This document shows, in pieces, positions 20,130 to 32,003 of a stretch of DNA of 64,000 nt. A program made the position numbers and the translations under genes. The stretch comes from Effrenium voratum (lineage: Eukaryota > Sar > Dinophyceae > Suessiales > Symbiodiniaceae), in NCBI GenBank assembly GCA_963377175.1, contig CAUJNA010002868.1, forward strand, positions 128,501 through 192,500. The letters run 5' to 3'. The notes below the pieces were generated by a model that did no database searches, was not told the origin of the DNA, and worked only from the letters and a program-made list of their open reading frames with translations. Numbering within the stretch: position 1 is the first letter of the stretch; each line of letters opens with the position of its first letter.

Positions 20130-21832
20130 TTGACATCAGCACAGATAAGCACTGGTTGTGAGCCAAGAGTTGAAACGTAGTCAAGAAGTTTTTCCAGCAA
20201 ACGCTCACACTGAGTGAATTTGGCACCGTTCCCCCGGTTAGATATCCCATAGAAGGTGACCAGGTGAAGAAACCTTCTGCTGAGTGCCCCACAAGGCCCC
20301 AAGGGCACCACGGCCGTGCACCACCTGGTTGACTCATGCAGCGCGCTGGCTGCGAAGGAATTAAGACCAGTGGCGATCAAAGGTGTGGTGGTCTTGGCGC
20401 AGATACCGACCCCCCCATGCGCACACTTGCCAGAGGCTCGGTGCGAGAACCTGTGCGTTTTCACCTTGATTGCGCCAGGAGGTTTGCCCCAGAGGCTATC
20501 CCATGCTCTGCTGGCAAGCAATTTTTGCTGAGAAGCTATGCCGCTGGCGGACAAACGAGTTTCTTGAAGAAGTAGTATGTCGGCTCCAGCTTCCAGTAGC
20601 TGGTCCGCGTGCGGTGTCCAGGATGTCACATTGGCGCTGAGGATTGTGATGCACTCTGAAGGCTGCGCGCCAGGGCACTGCTGAGTCTGACTGCATTTTT
20701 CACGAGCATTGTGAGAAACATAAGATGGGTTCTTTCGACGGAGAACAACATCATAATGGTCGATCCCGTTGTGTGCAAGCCGTACTGATCGCCACTCAGG
20801 TGTACTTTCAAGCATGAAGGTTTGCGTGCCGTGCTGCGGGGTATACACTAAAATCCGTACATTGAGTTCACGCATGAGTGCATGCAGACAGAGTTCATCC
20901 GCATAGATGGCATCCTGTTGCATGCGTGACAGGTATGCATCTCTTTCATCGCTAGTGTCGAATCTAACGAGGAGTTCCGGGTCTGCTGCGATTCGCGCAA
21001 TACACTTTCGGCGCAGTTGAGCGTGGCTTAAATGCTCACCAGTTACGTCATGATAACTGCGAGAGAAAGCCCTGAAGAGGCAGTTGCCATCGCCTAACAC
21101 GTCTTGCAAATGCAAATCAGCATTGAGCTGCTGCCTGATCAGTGAAGCTGAGATCTGTCGTGACGTCTGCTGCTCTCTGGCTTCCGCAGCCGAGCGTTTC
21201 AAGGCTGCATCAAGTTCCAAGGCCGCAGTGGCGGCACTGCTGTGTTGTGCATTGTTCGGAGGCCGAGTGCTTTGATCACATGGGTCAGAGTGACTAGTGT
21301 GCTGCAACACGTCATCTGAAATCGTGTTTGGCACTTGCAAGTGCTTTAGCAAGACAGCATCATAGTGATCAACTCCATTATAGGCGACATACAAGTGCAC
21401 TGTCGCATTTATATTACCAAATTCTGTGGCTGGATAATCGGGGTGCAACACGGTGACTCTGGCGTCAGTGGCGCAGCAGAAGCCGTGTATGGTAAGTTCG
21501 TCTCCGTATTCTCCGTCTAGTTCCATTCTACCGATGTAGATAGCGAGGTCTCTATCAGTGTCAAAGCGCCGCTGCAGTCCAGCATTGGCGCAGATGGCTC
21601 TCACACTCTGCGCACGCGCACTGGCGTGGGTCATGAGATGGGCTTGTTGGCTGTAAGCTTCAGCTAGTGAGCGGAACAAGCAGTTTCCATCACCTTTTAC
21701 ATCTTTGATGTGAAGATGCATGGGAAGTTGCTGCTGCAATCGCTGGAGCGTAGCCTTGCGCAGCGCAACTTTTTCTTGTTGCACTAGCAAGGATTCCACG
21801 GATGATAGGGCCAATCGTGTAGACAGAACCAT
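20130..21832 (-). pseudogene. LINE A 5' ORF: two OTU protease-like domains and an endonuclease domain
   Basis: About 568 residues of element-derived sequence are read from 21832 leftward. OTU domain 1 has GDGNC with Cys51 and a DHYD with His156. OTU domain 2 repeats this with Cys251 and His359. These are the expected catalytic Asp, Cys and His contexts of OTU deubiquitinase-like cysteine proteases. An endonuclease/exonuclease/phosphatase domain follows from about residue 393, with LLQETRL (421-427) and ICADVN (563-568) in place of the usual GDFN. The open frame continues past 20130 into antisense LHC DNA for about 90 meaningless codons. OTU domains have been reported in a few non-LTR retrotransposons; whether they act on ubiquitin or process the element's own protein is not known from sequence. 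Confidence 0.8.
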
Positions 21833-24063
21833 TCAAAAGCTTCGAAAGATTCGCACAGCCCCCGTGCGGTTTGCAAACAGAGCCCAGATGGCTGAAGCAG
21901 TGTTCACAGGGGCATTGTTCGGAACAGAGCTGCAAGACTTAAGTGTGATGCAACAGGATTCTGTAAGAAGTGCAGTAACTGCACTGCTGTGGAAGGGCAA
22001 AACCTGGTATCGGTCCCCGGCCATCACTTACACGCATCTTGTGAAGCCCCACAGGCTGCTCGCAAAGCCGGCTGCCATCTATCACTGCTTGACCCTTGCA
22101 CGACGGCTTCTCCTAAAGCGCGCAGACCTCCGGCGCCTCTTTCAGGAAACTTGGCAAGGGTCTGTTCAGCAGAATGGACCTCTCAGTAGAATCCACAAAG
22201 CTGTGCACGATTTGCAGGCCACCTGGAGTGCTCCCTTCTTGATTCACACACATGAGGGGCTTGAGCTCCATTTGCTCGCCCCGCTCGCAGCCAAGTTCCA
22301 ACACGATCTCAGGACCGCATTGCGAAACATGGTGCTGCGTAATGAGCGAAGTTTGCACACCAGAAAGGATATGGTAGGGGGCCCCGTGTTCTTATATGAG
22401 GCAAACGTTAAACTGTTACGGGGTGCCCGGGGCGCCGCAGCCTGCACAAACATTCCACAGCTTTCACTACGCGAGCAAGCCACGCTGAGGAACATTCTCT
22501 CAGGCTTGGTTCGCACCCAGGACCGAATGCACAGGTCGGGATTGGTTGATGAACGCGCTTGCCCCTGGTGCAAGAAAGATGCTGTGGAAGACCTCGAGAA
22601 CCTTTACTGGAATTGTTCTGCTTGGTACGAACACAGACAAGACTTCGTTTCCCGCTGGGAGCAAGTAATCCGCTCGCTACCGGAGTGTGCACGACACTGT
22701 GGGCTTCTACCAGCCAACGTCTTGCAAAACGGATTGTTTGCCTCACTGCAAGAGGCCACGCTTTTTGCAATTGCCTTGCAGCAGACCATGATTCGCATTG
22801 TGCAGGCGCGTGACATAGTGAGCCTTAGCGCACGAGCCATTGGCGGTGCAGCTGTTGACAGTGATGTCGAATCCCTGTCACGAAGTGAACACTCCTGCGA
22901 GTCTAGTCACGATGTGCCAGCACAAGAACCGGCTAACTCTTTTTCACGGCAGCATCTTTTTCCCACTTACCCTTGGCACCACGAGAATGTTTGAGGGTGA
23001 CGGGTTCTTTGCACCCAGCATACCGGCCAACTGGCGGCGATACAGCGCAGGTGGGGAGTGGACCTTTGGCCTCACGTGTTTCGTGCCCTTGCATACGTAC
23101 TGGACCAGGCTGAAGTGGCCAGGGGCAAATGACACAGGTGACACAATCACTTGGCTTGAGCTTGCGCTGGACTATCACGCCAGCACTCATTGCCCGTTGG
23201 CCCCTCCAGACAGGAGTGATGCCTCGCTGACAGCAGCCAGCATAGCCCAATTTTTTGAGAGAGCCAGCAAAAGAATGGCTGTGATCTGTGGAGCCAGCTT
23301 GTGTCCTGGCAATTTCTTGACTCACGCTACGAGCTTAACTGGCTTGGGCTTCAATAGAGCAGCGGGCATCTCCCTGCGCCCTAAGTTGCTGCAACCAGAG
23401 TATGTGCATCGCATCTTGTTCGACATTGCTGCCGGTAGCCGGCACGCAGACATCAAACTACAGAAGCAAAAAATTATCCTGCCGCAAGCGCCGCCGTTGT
23501 TGCTACATCAGCTTGTCCGAAAGAGGCTTATCGGAAAACAGCCGGCGCCAGATGCCTACCAGCCACAGAAACCGAGGCGCCAGGTTAAGTCGCACAAAGC
23601 AGCTAGTGCCCATGTCCAATGGACAGACCAAGAAAGTGACATTCTCCTAGCTGCAAAAAACTGGAGAGACAAATACAGGTTGGAAAAAGTCCTTTTTCAC
23701 AACCGCGATGCACAAGAGCGTAGCAGACATTTCCTCGAGATTACTGCTCAGGGCGACAAGTTCGTTTGTGCACTATGTAAAAGATCAAACCCCAATCTAG
23801 GTAAATTTCTTGTAGATTCATGTGGCGGCGAGCTCGACCAAGGCGCGCCGCTCCCAGGGGCGCGAAAGGCCAGCGTGCAACTTGCCAAACGGGCGCAGAT
23901 TGCGCATCAACACAACAACGCTCGGACCCACCAGCACGAACTTGCAATCCCTACCTCCCTTGAGCAACTTCCAACGTGTGTTTTGTGCAACGAGCAACAG
24001 CAGCAGGAGGGTTGGAGACGTGTAAGCCACTTTTTGCGTCGTACGTGCAGTGCTGCGCCATAG
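21833..24063 (+). pseudogene. LINE A 3' ORF: post-RT region with zinc motifs, frameshifted
   Basis: Two overlapping frames (to 22994 and from about 22985 to 24063) correspond to one frame in LINE B. A 2-nt loss near 22988 separates them. Features in order: a basic helical segment after the RT, CPWC-x9-N-x4-C (the His of LINE B is Asn here), the KWPGA and TWLELALDY segment, TSLTGLGF followed by LRP, a WTDQESDILLAAKNW helix, then two CxxC pairs (CALC and CVLC) near the C-terminus. It is about 90 percent similar to LINE B by eye. The loss of a zinc ligand and the shift show decay. Confidence 0.75.
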
Positions 24064-24775
24064 GAATTAAGTAGGCTCCCCCCCCACTGAATAACCTTGA
24101 CCACATACGATGCCACCAGTTGTACAACTGGACAGCCCTGAGCCAGTCCAGCTGCGCTGGTGAATAAGATGTAGGAATCAATTCTAGAAAATCACCGGCT
24201 TGCCACAAGCCACGTGGTGCCTTTGCATGTGGATTGCCTTGTGCACCTCCTGTTTTCCCATTTGGTTTGTAAGCATGTCTCAGTTGCTGGCATTGATTTG
24301 GTTTGTGAAAGGGGCGGGCAAGACTTTCCAGCCTTTGACTCGCACGCACGAATCATGAATGTCCATCCAACACGACTACTTCAGCCCCTGACTTTTGCAT
24401 GTCCTGAAGTTCACTGCATGTATGGAGCAAGTGCGAATCCCTGTTTTTGCCTTTGTTCCATGAGTACTTGAAGTGGCTTCAAATGCTCATACCGCATGTA
24501 CTCATAAACATGAGAAGCAACGTGGTGTGGCCAGTTCTTTTTAGCAAAGATTCATATGGCTGCCGCTCAGGCAGAAAATTTTCCCGCAGCTTCCAATCTG
24601 GAAGCAGCTCCATGTGTACCCAGGCTTGGCTGCGCGTATCTTCATGGGCTGTGCTAGCAGCCATTGTGTGTGTGGCCTGCCTGGTCACCCACGCCCTTCG
24701 GGGCCAATCTGTGACTGTGTCGCATGCTCCTGTGTTCGGGTGTGAGACGCTCCTTAGGGAGAAGAATACAACAAT
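24064..24775 (+). other. LINE A 3' untranslated region
   Basis: No gene is seen. It aligns with 45239-45989 of LINE B with many differences. The last 45 bases (a block around TGTGAGACGCTCCTTAGGG) are strongly conserved between the two and may be the signal recognised for reverse transcription. Confidence 0.6.
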
Positions 24776-25980
24776 AAGCATGGGAGGTTGGCAATGATGG
24801 GAGCACTCGGAATGCTGACACAGAGCCTGGTGACCCTTCCCGGCATGGAAGGTGTGCCCAAGGATGTGACGGCGGCCACCGTGGGCAACGGGCAAGTTGG
24901 CTTCCTGCTGACCTTTGGCATCATTCTTGTTCTGGAGGCGACTGTTTTTGTGCAGGATGAGAGCAAGGAGCCCGGAAACTTTGGCAATCCGCTTCCTTGG
25001 TTCGACGACTATTCCGACGAGATGCGCTCTCGAGCTTTGGAGGCATTTGTAATGTTGTTTGGAATTGCCTTGCAGTTCTTGTTTGCGGTGCTTGATTGCT
25101 ATTTCTCCTTGTAGCTCAGTTTTGCTGCAGCACGTGCGGTTTTTGATTTTCTTTTGGGGTCTGCTGGCAAACCTTTTGTGAATCTTGAAGATGGCACATG
25201 TGTGGTGATGTTTTGATGTGCATTTCAACGTGTTTCTGTGCTTATGGTGTGTGGACGTGTTGATGTTTGTTCCTCCGGCATGCGTGGCGCGTGGCTCGTG
25301 TGCAAAGTGTGCAAGTGCAGCAGAGGAGAGATCAACAACGGCCGCATCGCAATGTTTGCGGCAATCGGGCAGATTGCGGCCGGCCTATACACCGGCAAAT
25401 CAGGCATTGAACAGTTTGGAGTGTAAGCATGTTTAGCGTAGTATCCGCTTGCTTTCCATTTTCAAAATCTTGAACTATTTTCGCAGGTACCAGCTTTCTG
25501 CACCAAGTTGGAAAGCGTGAGTCCGGGCGGGTCTCATACCTGCAATTTTCTGGCGACAGGAGCTTGTGCTTGGAAGAGAGCTGAGTCTGAGAGCTGTTAG
25601 CACGAGTGGCATGAAGGTGGTGAGCCATGAGAAGCACCGTTCTTCCAAGCACACAGCGGTGCACATGTGCACCGGCGCGCCTATTGCGCGCAATGCACGC
25701 CAAGAGGCGGAAACAAGAGTTGGCAGGAGTCGGCGTCTGCATGTTGCACATACCAGTATTATCAAGCAACCAATTCGGGTTGGCCAAGCATGGACAGATG
25801 GCCATGGGTTCCTCATTTAGCAAGATGACGTTACGATCAAGGCGAATCACATCGATTCATGTGTTGCACCTTTCTTTTTTGCCAATGCGCATGTTGGCGG
25901 CTCCCTATGCATTCGCTCGCTGCTGTTTGCTCCGTAGGCAGTTGTTGAACCTCTCTTTGGATTACTTGACTACTTGACTC

Positions 25981-26968
25981 ATGGCATCCATGAAGAGCAT
26001 GTTGGCTGCGAGCGTGCTGGCCTTGCCTGCGGATGCCTTTGTGGCGCCAACTTCTCAGCAGGTCTCCGGGCTTCGAGGAACTGCTCCATCGGCATCTGGC
26101 AGCGCCTCAGGATCGGGCATTGCCACGTTCTCGATGCTGGCGGCTTCTGGCGTCTCGGGCGCAGCTATGATGAGCTTTGCAAGGCCAAGCGCCCGCAAGG
26201 CCAAGGTGGTCTGCAACTTCAGCAAGGAAGCGCAGATTGGTGCCATGGAGCCGGTGGGCTTCTTTGACCCCGCAGGATTCTGCACGGATGAGGCTGCTTT
26301 CAAGGACTTGCGCGCAAAGGAAATTAAGCATGGGAGGTTGGCAATGATGGGAGCACTCGGAATGCTGACACAGAGCCTGGTGACCCTTCCCGGCATGGAA
26401 GGTGTGCCCAAGGATGTGACGGCGGCCACCGTGGGCAACGGGCAAGTTGGCTTCCTGCTGACCATTGGCATCATTGCTGTTCTGGAGGCGACCGTTTTCG
26501 TGCAGGATGAGAGCAAGGAGCCCGGAAACTTTGGCAATCCGCTTCCTTGGTTCGACGACTATTCCGACGAGATGCGCTCTCGAGCTTTGGAGGCATTTGT
26601 AATGTTGTTTGGAATTGCCTTGCAGTTCTTGTTTGCGGCGCTTGATTGCTTTCCCTTGTAGCTCAGTTTTGCTGCAGTACGTGCGGTTTTTGATTTTCTT
26701 TTGGGGTTTGCTGGCGAACCTTCTGTGAATCTTGAAGATGGCACAGTGATGTGTTGATGTGCATTGCAACGTGTTTCTGTGCTTATGGTGTGTGGACGTG
26801 TTGATGTTTGTTCCTCCGGCATGCGTGGCGCTTGCATCTTGGACAAAGTGTGCAAGTGCAGCAGAGGAGAGATCAACAACGGCCCGCATCGCAATGTTTG
26901 CAGCAATCGGGCAGATTGCGGCCGGCCTATACACCGGCAAGTCAGGCATTGAACAGTTTGGAGTGTAA
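25981..26968 (+). pseudogene. LHC copy 6: exon 2 frameshift
   Basis: Exon 1 (25981-26581) is intact. Exon 2 (26867-26968) has an extra C in GGCCCGCATCG near 26884, which shifts the frame through helix 3. A consensus error is possible because the extra base is in a C run. Confidence 0.8.
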
Positions 26969-27527
26969 GCATGTTTAGCGTAGTATGCGCTTGCTTTCCA
27001 TTTTCAAAATATTGAGCTATTTTCGCAGGTACCAGCTTTCTGCACCAAGTTGGAAAGCGTTAGTCTGGCGGGTCTCATACCTGCAATTTTCTGGCGACAG
27101 GAGCTTGTGCTTGGAAGAGAGCTGAGTCTGAGAGCTGTTAGCACGTGTGGCATGAAGGTGGTGAGCCATGAGAAGCACCGTTCTTCCAAGCACACAGCGG
27201 TGCACATGTGCACCGGCGCGCCTATTGCGCGCAATGCACGCCAAGAGACGGAAACAAGAGTCGGCGGGAGTCGGCGTCTGCATGTTGCACATACCAGTAT
27301 TATCAAGCAACCAATTCGGGTTGGCCAAGCATGGACAGATGGCCATGGGTTCCTCATTTAGTAAGATGACGTTGCGATAAAGGAGAATCACATCGAGTCA
27401 TGTGTTGCACCTTTCTTTTTTGCCAATGCGCATGTTGGCGGCTCCCCATGCATTCGCTCGCTGCTGTTTGCTCCGGAGCTGTAGGCAGTTGTTGAACCTC
27501 TCTTTGGATTACTTGACTACTTGACTC

Positions 27528-28375
27528 ATGGCATCCATGAAGAGCATGTTGGCTGCGAGCGTGCTGGCCTTGCCTGCGGATGCCTTTGTGGCGCCAACTT
27601 CTCAGCAGGTCTCCGGGCTTCGAGAACTGCTCCATCGGCATCTGGCAGCGCCTCAGGATCGGGCATTGCCACGTTCTCGATGCTGGCGGCTTCTGGCGTC
27701 TCGGGCGCAGCTATGATGAGCTTTGCAAGGCCAAGCGCCCGCAAGGCCAAGGTGGTCTGCAACTTCAGCAAGGAAGCGCAGATTGGTGCCATGGAGCCGG
27801 TGGGCTTCTTTGACCCCGCAGGATTCTGCACGGATGAGGCTGCTTTCAAGGACTTGCGCGCAAAGGAGATTAAGCATGGGAGGTTGGCAATGATGGGAGC
27901 ACTCGGAATGCTGACACAGAGCCTGGTGACCCTTCCCGGCATGGAAGGTGTGCCCAAGGTGTGACGGCGGCCACCGTGGGCAAGCCCGGGCATCAGTTCT
28001 GCGCTTCCTGCTGAGCAATTGCTTTGCAGTTCTTGTTTGCGGTGCTTGATTACTATTTATGTTTGTTGTTCAGTGTGTCTGCAGCACGTATGGTTGTTGA
28101 TTTTCTGTTTGGGTGTGCTGGCGAACTTTCTTTGACTAAGACATCGCACATTTGTGGTGATGTTTTGATGTGCAGCTCAACGTGTTTCTGTGCTTGTGGT
28201 GTGTGGACGTGTTAATGTTTGTTCCTGGATGCGGCGCGCGTGCATCTTGGGCAAAGTGTGCAAGTGCAGCAGAGGAGAGATCAACAACGGCCGCATCGCA
28301 ATGTTTGCGGCAATCGGGCAGATTGCGGCCGGCCTATACGCCGGCAAATCAGGCATTGAACAGTTTGGAGTGTAA
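27528..28375 (+). pseudogene. LHC copy 7: frameshifts and loss of the exon 1 end
   Basis: One G is missing near 27624 (CTTCGAGAACTG) and one base near 27959. After GTGGGCAA (about 27983) the sequence changes and joins intron 1 directly, so helix 2, the donor and about 230 nt are lost. The intron remainder, exon 2 (28275-28375, LYAGK) and much of the spacer match copy 1, pointing to recombination with a copy-1-type unit. Confidence 0.88.
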
Positions 28376-28935
28376 GCATGTTTAGCGTAGTATGCGCTTG
28401 CTTTCCATTTTCAAAATCTTGAGCTATTTTTCGCAGGTACCAGCTTTCTGCACCAAGTTGGAAAGCGTTAGTCTGGCGGGTCTCATACCTGCAATTTTCT
28501 GGCGACAGGAGCTTGTGCTTGGAAGAGAGCTGAGTCTGAGAGCTGTTAGCACGTGTGGCATGAAGGTGGTGAGCCATGAGAAGCACCGTTCTTCCAAGCA
28601 AACAGCGGTGCACATGTGCACCGGCGCGCCTATTGCGCGCAATGCACGCCAAGTGACGGAAACAAGAGTTGGCAGGAGTCGGCGTCTGCATGTTGCACAT
28701 ACCAGTATTATCAAGCAACCAATTCGGGTTGGCCAAGCATGGACAGATGGCCATGGGTTCCTCATTTAGTAAGATGACGTTGCGATAAAGGAGAATCACA
28801 TCGAGTCATGTGTTGCACCTTTCTTTTTTGCCAATGCGCATGTTGGCGGCTCCCCATGCATTCGCTCGCTGCTGTTTGCTCCGGAGCTCTAGGCAGTTGT
28901 TGAACCTCTCTTTGGATTACTTGACTACTTGACTC

Positions 28936-29916
28936 ATGGCATCCATGAAGAGCATGTTGGCTGCGAGCGTGCTGGCCTTGCCTGCGGATGCCTTTGTGGC
29001 GCCAACTTCTCAGCAGGTCTCCGGGCTTCGAGGAACTGCTCCATCGGCATCTGGCAGCGCCTCAGGATCGGGCATTGCCACGTTCTCGATGCTGGCGGCT
29101 TGTGGCGTCTCGGGCGCAGCTATGATGAGCTTTGCAAGGCCAAGCGCCCGCAAGGCCAAGGTGGTCTGCAACTTCAGCAAGGAAGCGCAGATTGGTGCCA
29201 TGGAGCCGTTGGGCTTCTTTGACCCCGCAGGATTCTGCACGGATGAGGCTGCTTTCAAGGACTTGCGCGCAAAGGAGATTAAGCATGGGAGGTTGGCAAT
29301 GATGGGAGCACTCGGAATGCTGACACAGAGCCTGGTGACCCTTCCCGGCATGGAAGGTGTGCCCAAGGATGTGACGGCGGCCGTGGGCAACGGGCAAGTT
29401 GCTTCCTGCTGACCATTGGCATCATTGCTGTTCTGGAGGCGACCGTTTTCGTGCAGGATGAGAGCAAGGAGCCCGGAAACTTTGGCAATCCGCTTCCTTG
29501 GTTCGACGACTATTCCGACGAGATGCGCTCTCGAGCTTTGGAGGCATTTGTAATGTTGTTTGGAATTGCCTTGCAGTTCTTGTTTGCGGTGCTTGATTGC
29601 TATTTCTCCTTGTAGCTCAGTTTTGTTGCAGCACGTGCGGTTTTTGATTTTCTTTTGGGGTCTGCTGGCGAGCCTTTTGTGAATCTTGAAGATGGCACAT
29701 GTGTGGTGATGTTTTGATGTGCATTTCAACGATATGGTGTGTGGACGTGTTGATGTTTGTTCCTCCGGCATGCGTGGCGCGTGGCTCGTGTGCAAAGTGT
29801 GCAAGTGCAGCAGAGGAGAGATCAACAACGGCCGCATCGCAATGTTTGCGGCAATCGGGCAGATTGCGGCCGGCCTATACACCGGCAAATCAGGCATTGA
29901 ACAGTTTGGAGTGTAA
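28936..29916 (+). pseudogene. LHC copy 8: frameshift before helix 2
   Basis: Exon 1 is 28936-29532, four bases short: one codon (ACC, Thr150) is absent and one G is missing in CAAGTTGCTTCC near 29400, so helix 2 is out of frame. Residue 56 is Cys (LAACGVSG). Exon 2 (29816-29916) is intact. It is the first unit of the three-unit higher-order repeat. Confidence 0.8.
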
Positions 29917-30476
29917 GCATGTTTAGCGTAGTATGCGCTTGCTTTCCATTTTCAATATCTTGAACTATTTTCGCAGGTACCAGCTTTCTGCACCAAGTTG
30001 GAAAGCGTGAGTCCGGGCGGGTCTCATACCTGCAATTTGCTGGCAACAGGAGCTTGTGCTTGGAAGAGAGCTGAGTCTGAGAGCTGTTAGCACGAGTGGC
30101 ATGAAGGTGGTTAGCCATCAAAAGCACCGTTCTTCCACGCACACAGCGGTGCACATGTGCACCGGCGCGCCTATTGCGCGCAATGCACGCCAAGAGACGG
30201 AAACAAGAGTCGGCGGGAGTCGGCGTCTGAATGTTGCACATACCAGTATTTTCAATCAATCAATTCGGGCTGGCCAAGCATGGACAGATGGCCATGGGTT
30301 CCTCATTTAGTAAGATGACGTTACGATAAAGGCGAATCACATCGAATCATGTGTTGCACCTTTCTTTTTTGCCAATTCGCATGTTGGCGGCTCCCCATGC
30401 ATTCGCTCGCTGCTGTTTGCTCCGGAGCTGTAGGCAGTTGTTGAACCTCTCTTTGGATTACTTGACTACTTGACTC

Positions 30477-31453
30477 ATGGCATCCATGAAGAGCATGTTG
30501 GCTGCGAGCGTGCTGGCCTTGCCTGCGGATGCCTTTGTGGCGCCAACTTCTCAGCAGGTCTCCGGGCTTCGAGGAACTGCTCCATCGGCATCTGGCAGCG
30601 CCTCAGGATCGGGCATTGCCACGTTCTCGATGCTGGCGGCTTCTGGCGTCTCGGGCGCAGCTATGATGAGCTTTGCAAGGCCAAGCGCCCGCAAGGCCAA
30701 GGTGGTCTGCAACTTCAGCAAGGAAGCGCAGATTGGTGCCATGGAGCCGTTGGGCTTCTTTGACCCCGCAGGATTCTGCACGGATGAGGCTGCTTTCAAG
30801 GACTTGCGCGCAAAGGAAATTAAGCATGGGAGGTTGGCAATGATGGGAGCACTCGGAATGCTGACACAGAGCCTGGTGACCCTTCCCGGCATGGAAGGTG
30901 TGCCCAAGGATGTGACGGCGGCCACCGTGGGCAACGGGCAAGTTGGCTTTCCTGCTGACCATTGGCATCATTGCTGTTCTGGAGCGACCGTTTCGTGCAG
31001 GATGAGGCAGAGCCCGGAAACTTTGGCAATCCGCTTCCTTGGTTCGGACTATTCCGGCGAGATGCGCTCGAGCTTTGGAGGCATTTGTAATGTTGTTTGG
31101 AATTGCCTTGCAGTTCTTGTTTGCGGCGCTGATTGCTTTCCCTTGTAGCTCAGTTTTGCTGCAGTACGTGCGGTTTTTGATTTTCTTTTGGGGTTTGCTG
31201 CGAACCTTCTGTGAATCTTGAAGATGGCACAGTGATGTGTTGATGTGCATTGCAACGTGTTTCTGTGCTTATGGTGTGTGGACGTGTTGATGTTTGTTCC
31301 TCCGGCATGCGTGGCGCTTGCATCTTGGACAAAGTGTGCAAGTGCAGCAGAGGAGAGATCAACAACGGCCGCATCGCAATGTTTGCGGCAATCGGGCAGA
31401 TTGCGGCCGGCCTATACACCGGCAAATCAGGCATTGAACAGTTTGGAGTGTAA
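30477..31453 (+). pseudogene. LHC copy 9: multiple small indels
   Basis: Exon 1 (30477 to about 31069) is normal to about residue 158, then has an extra T (GGCTTTCC) and several single-base losses between 30950 and 31070, including CGCTCGAGC at the donor. Exon 2 (31353-31453) is intact. The density of single-base changes resembles unpolished long-read consensus. Confidence 0.75.
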
Positions 31454-32003
31454 GCATGTTTAGCGTAGTATCCGCTTGCTTTCCATTTTCAAAATCTTGA
31501 ACTATTTTCGCAGGTACCAGCTTTCTGCACCAAGTTGGAAAGCGTGAGTCCGGGCGGGTCTCATACCTGCAATTTTCTGGCGACAGGAGCTTGTGCTTGG
31601 AAGAGAGCTGAGTCTGAGAGCTGTTAGCACGAGTGGCATGAAGGTGGTGAGCCATGAGAAGCACCGTTCTTCCACACAGCGGTGCACATGTGCACCGGCG
31701 CGCCTATTGCGCGCAATGCACGCCAAGAGGCGGAAACAAGAGTTGGCAGGAGTCGGCGTCTGCATGTTGCACATACCAGTATTATCAAGCAACCAATTCG
31801 GGGTGGCCAAGCATGGACAGATGGCCATGGGTTCCTCATTTAGCAAGATGACGTTACGATCAAGGCGAATCACATCGATTCATGTGTTGCACCTTTCTTT
31901 TTTGCCAATGCGCATGTTGGCGGCTCCCTATGCATTCGCTCGCTGCTGTTTGCTCCGTAGGCAGTTGTTGAACCTCTCTTTGGATTACTTGACTACTTGA
32001 CTC

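Larger units (their letters stand above)
20130..24775 (+). mobile_element. LINE A, 5' part inverted (twin-priming structure)
   Basis: The left part (20130 to about 21830) is element sequence in minus orientation, running from the ORF start at the right to the end of the endonuclease domain at the left. The right part (about 21830-24775) is plus-oriented and holds the post-RT coding region and 3' UTR. The reverse transcriptase between them is missing. An inverted 5' segment joined to a normal 3' segment is what twin priming during target-primed reverse transcription produces. The 3' end is ATACAACAAT with no long poly-A. The right junction lies exactly before AAGCATGGG of LHC exon 1. Confidence 0.85.
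19875..25426 (+). pseudogene. LHC copy 5: deletions and LINE insertion in exon 1
   Basis: The 5' piece is 19875-20129. It lacks 19 nt around the FVAP codons, a frameshift, and 66 nt of the Ser-rich transit region. A LINE then occupies 20130-24775. The 3' piece of exon 1 resumes at 24776 with the codons for KHGRLAM and runs to 25031; exon 2 is 25326-25426. Five bases of exon 1 (AGATT) are missing at the left insertion junction. It also has LTFGIILVLE in helix 2. It cannot make antenna protein. Confidence 0.92.
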
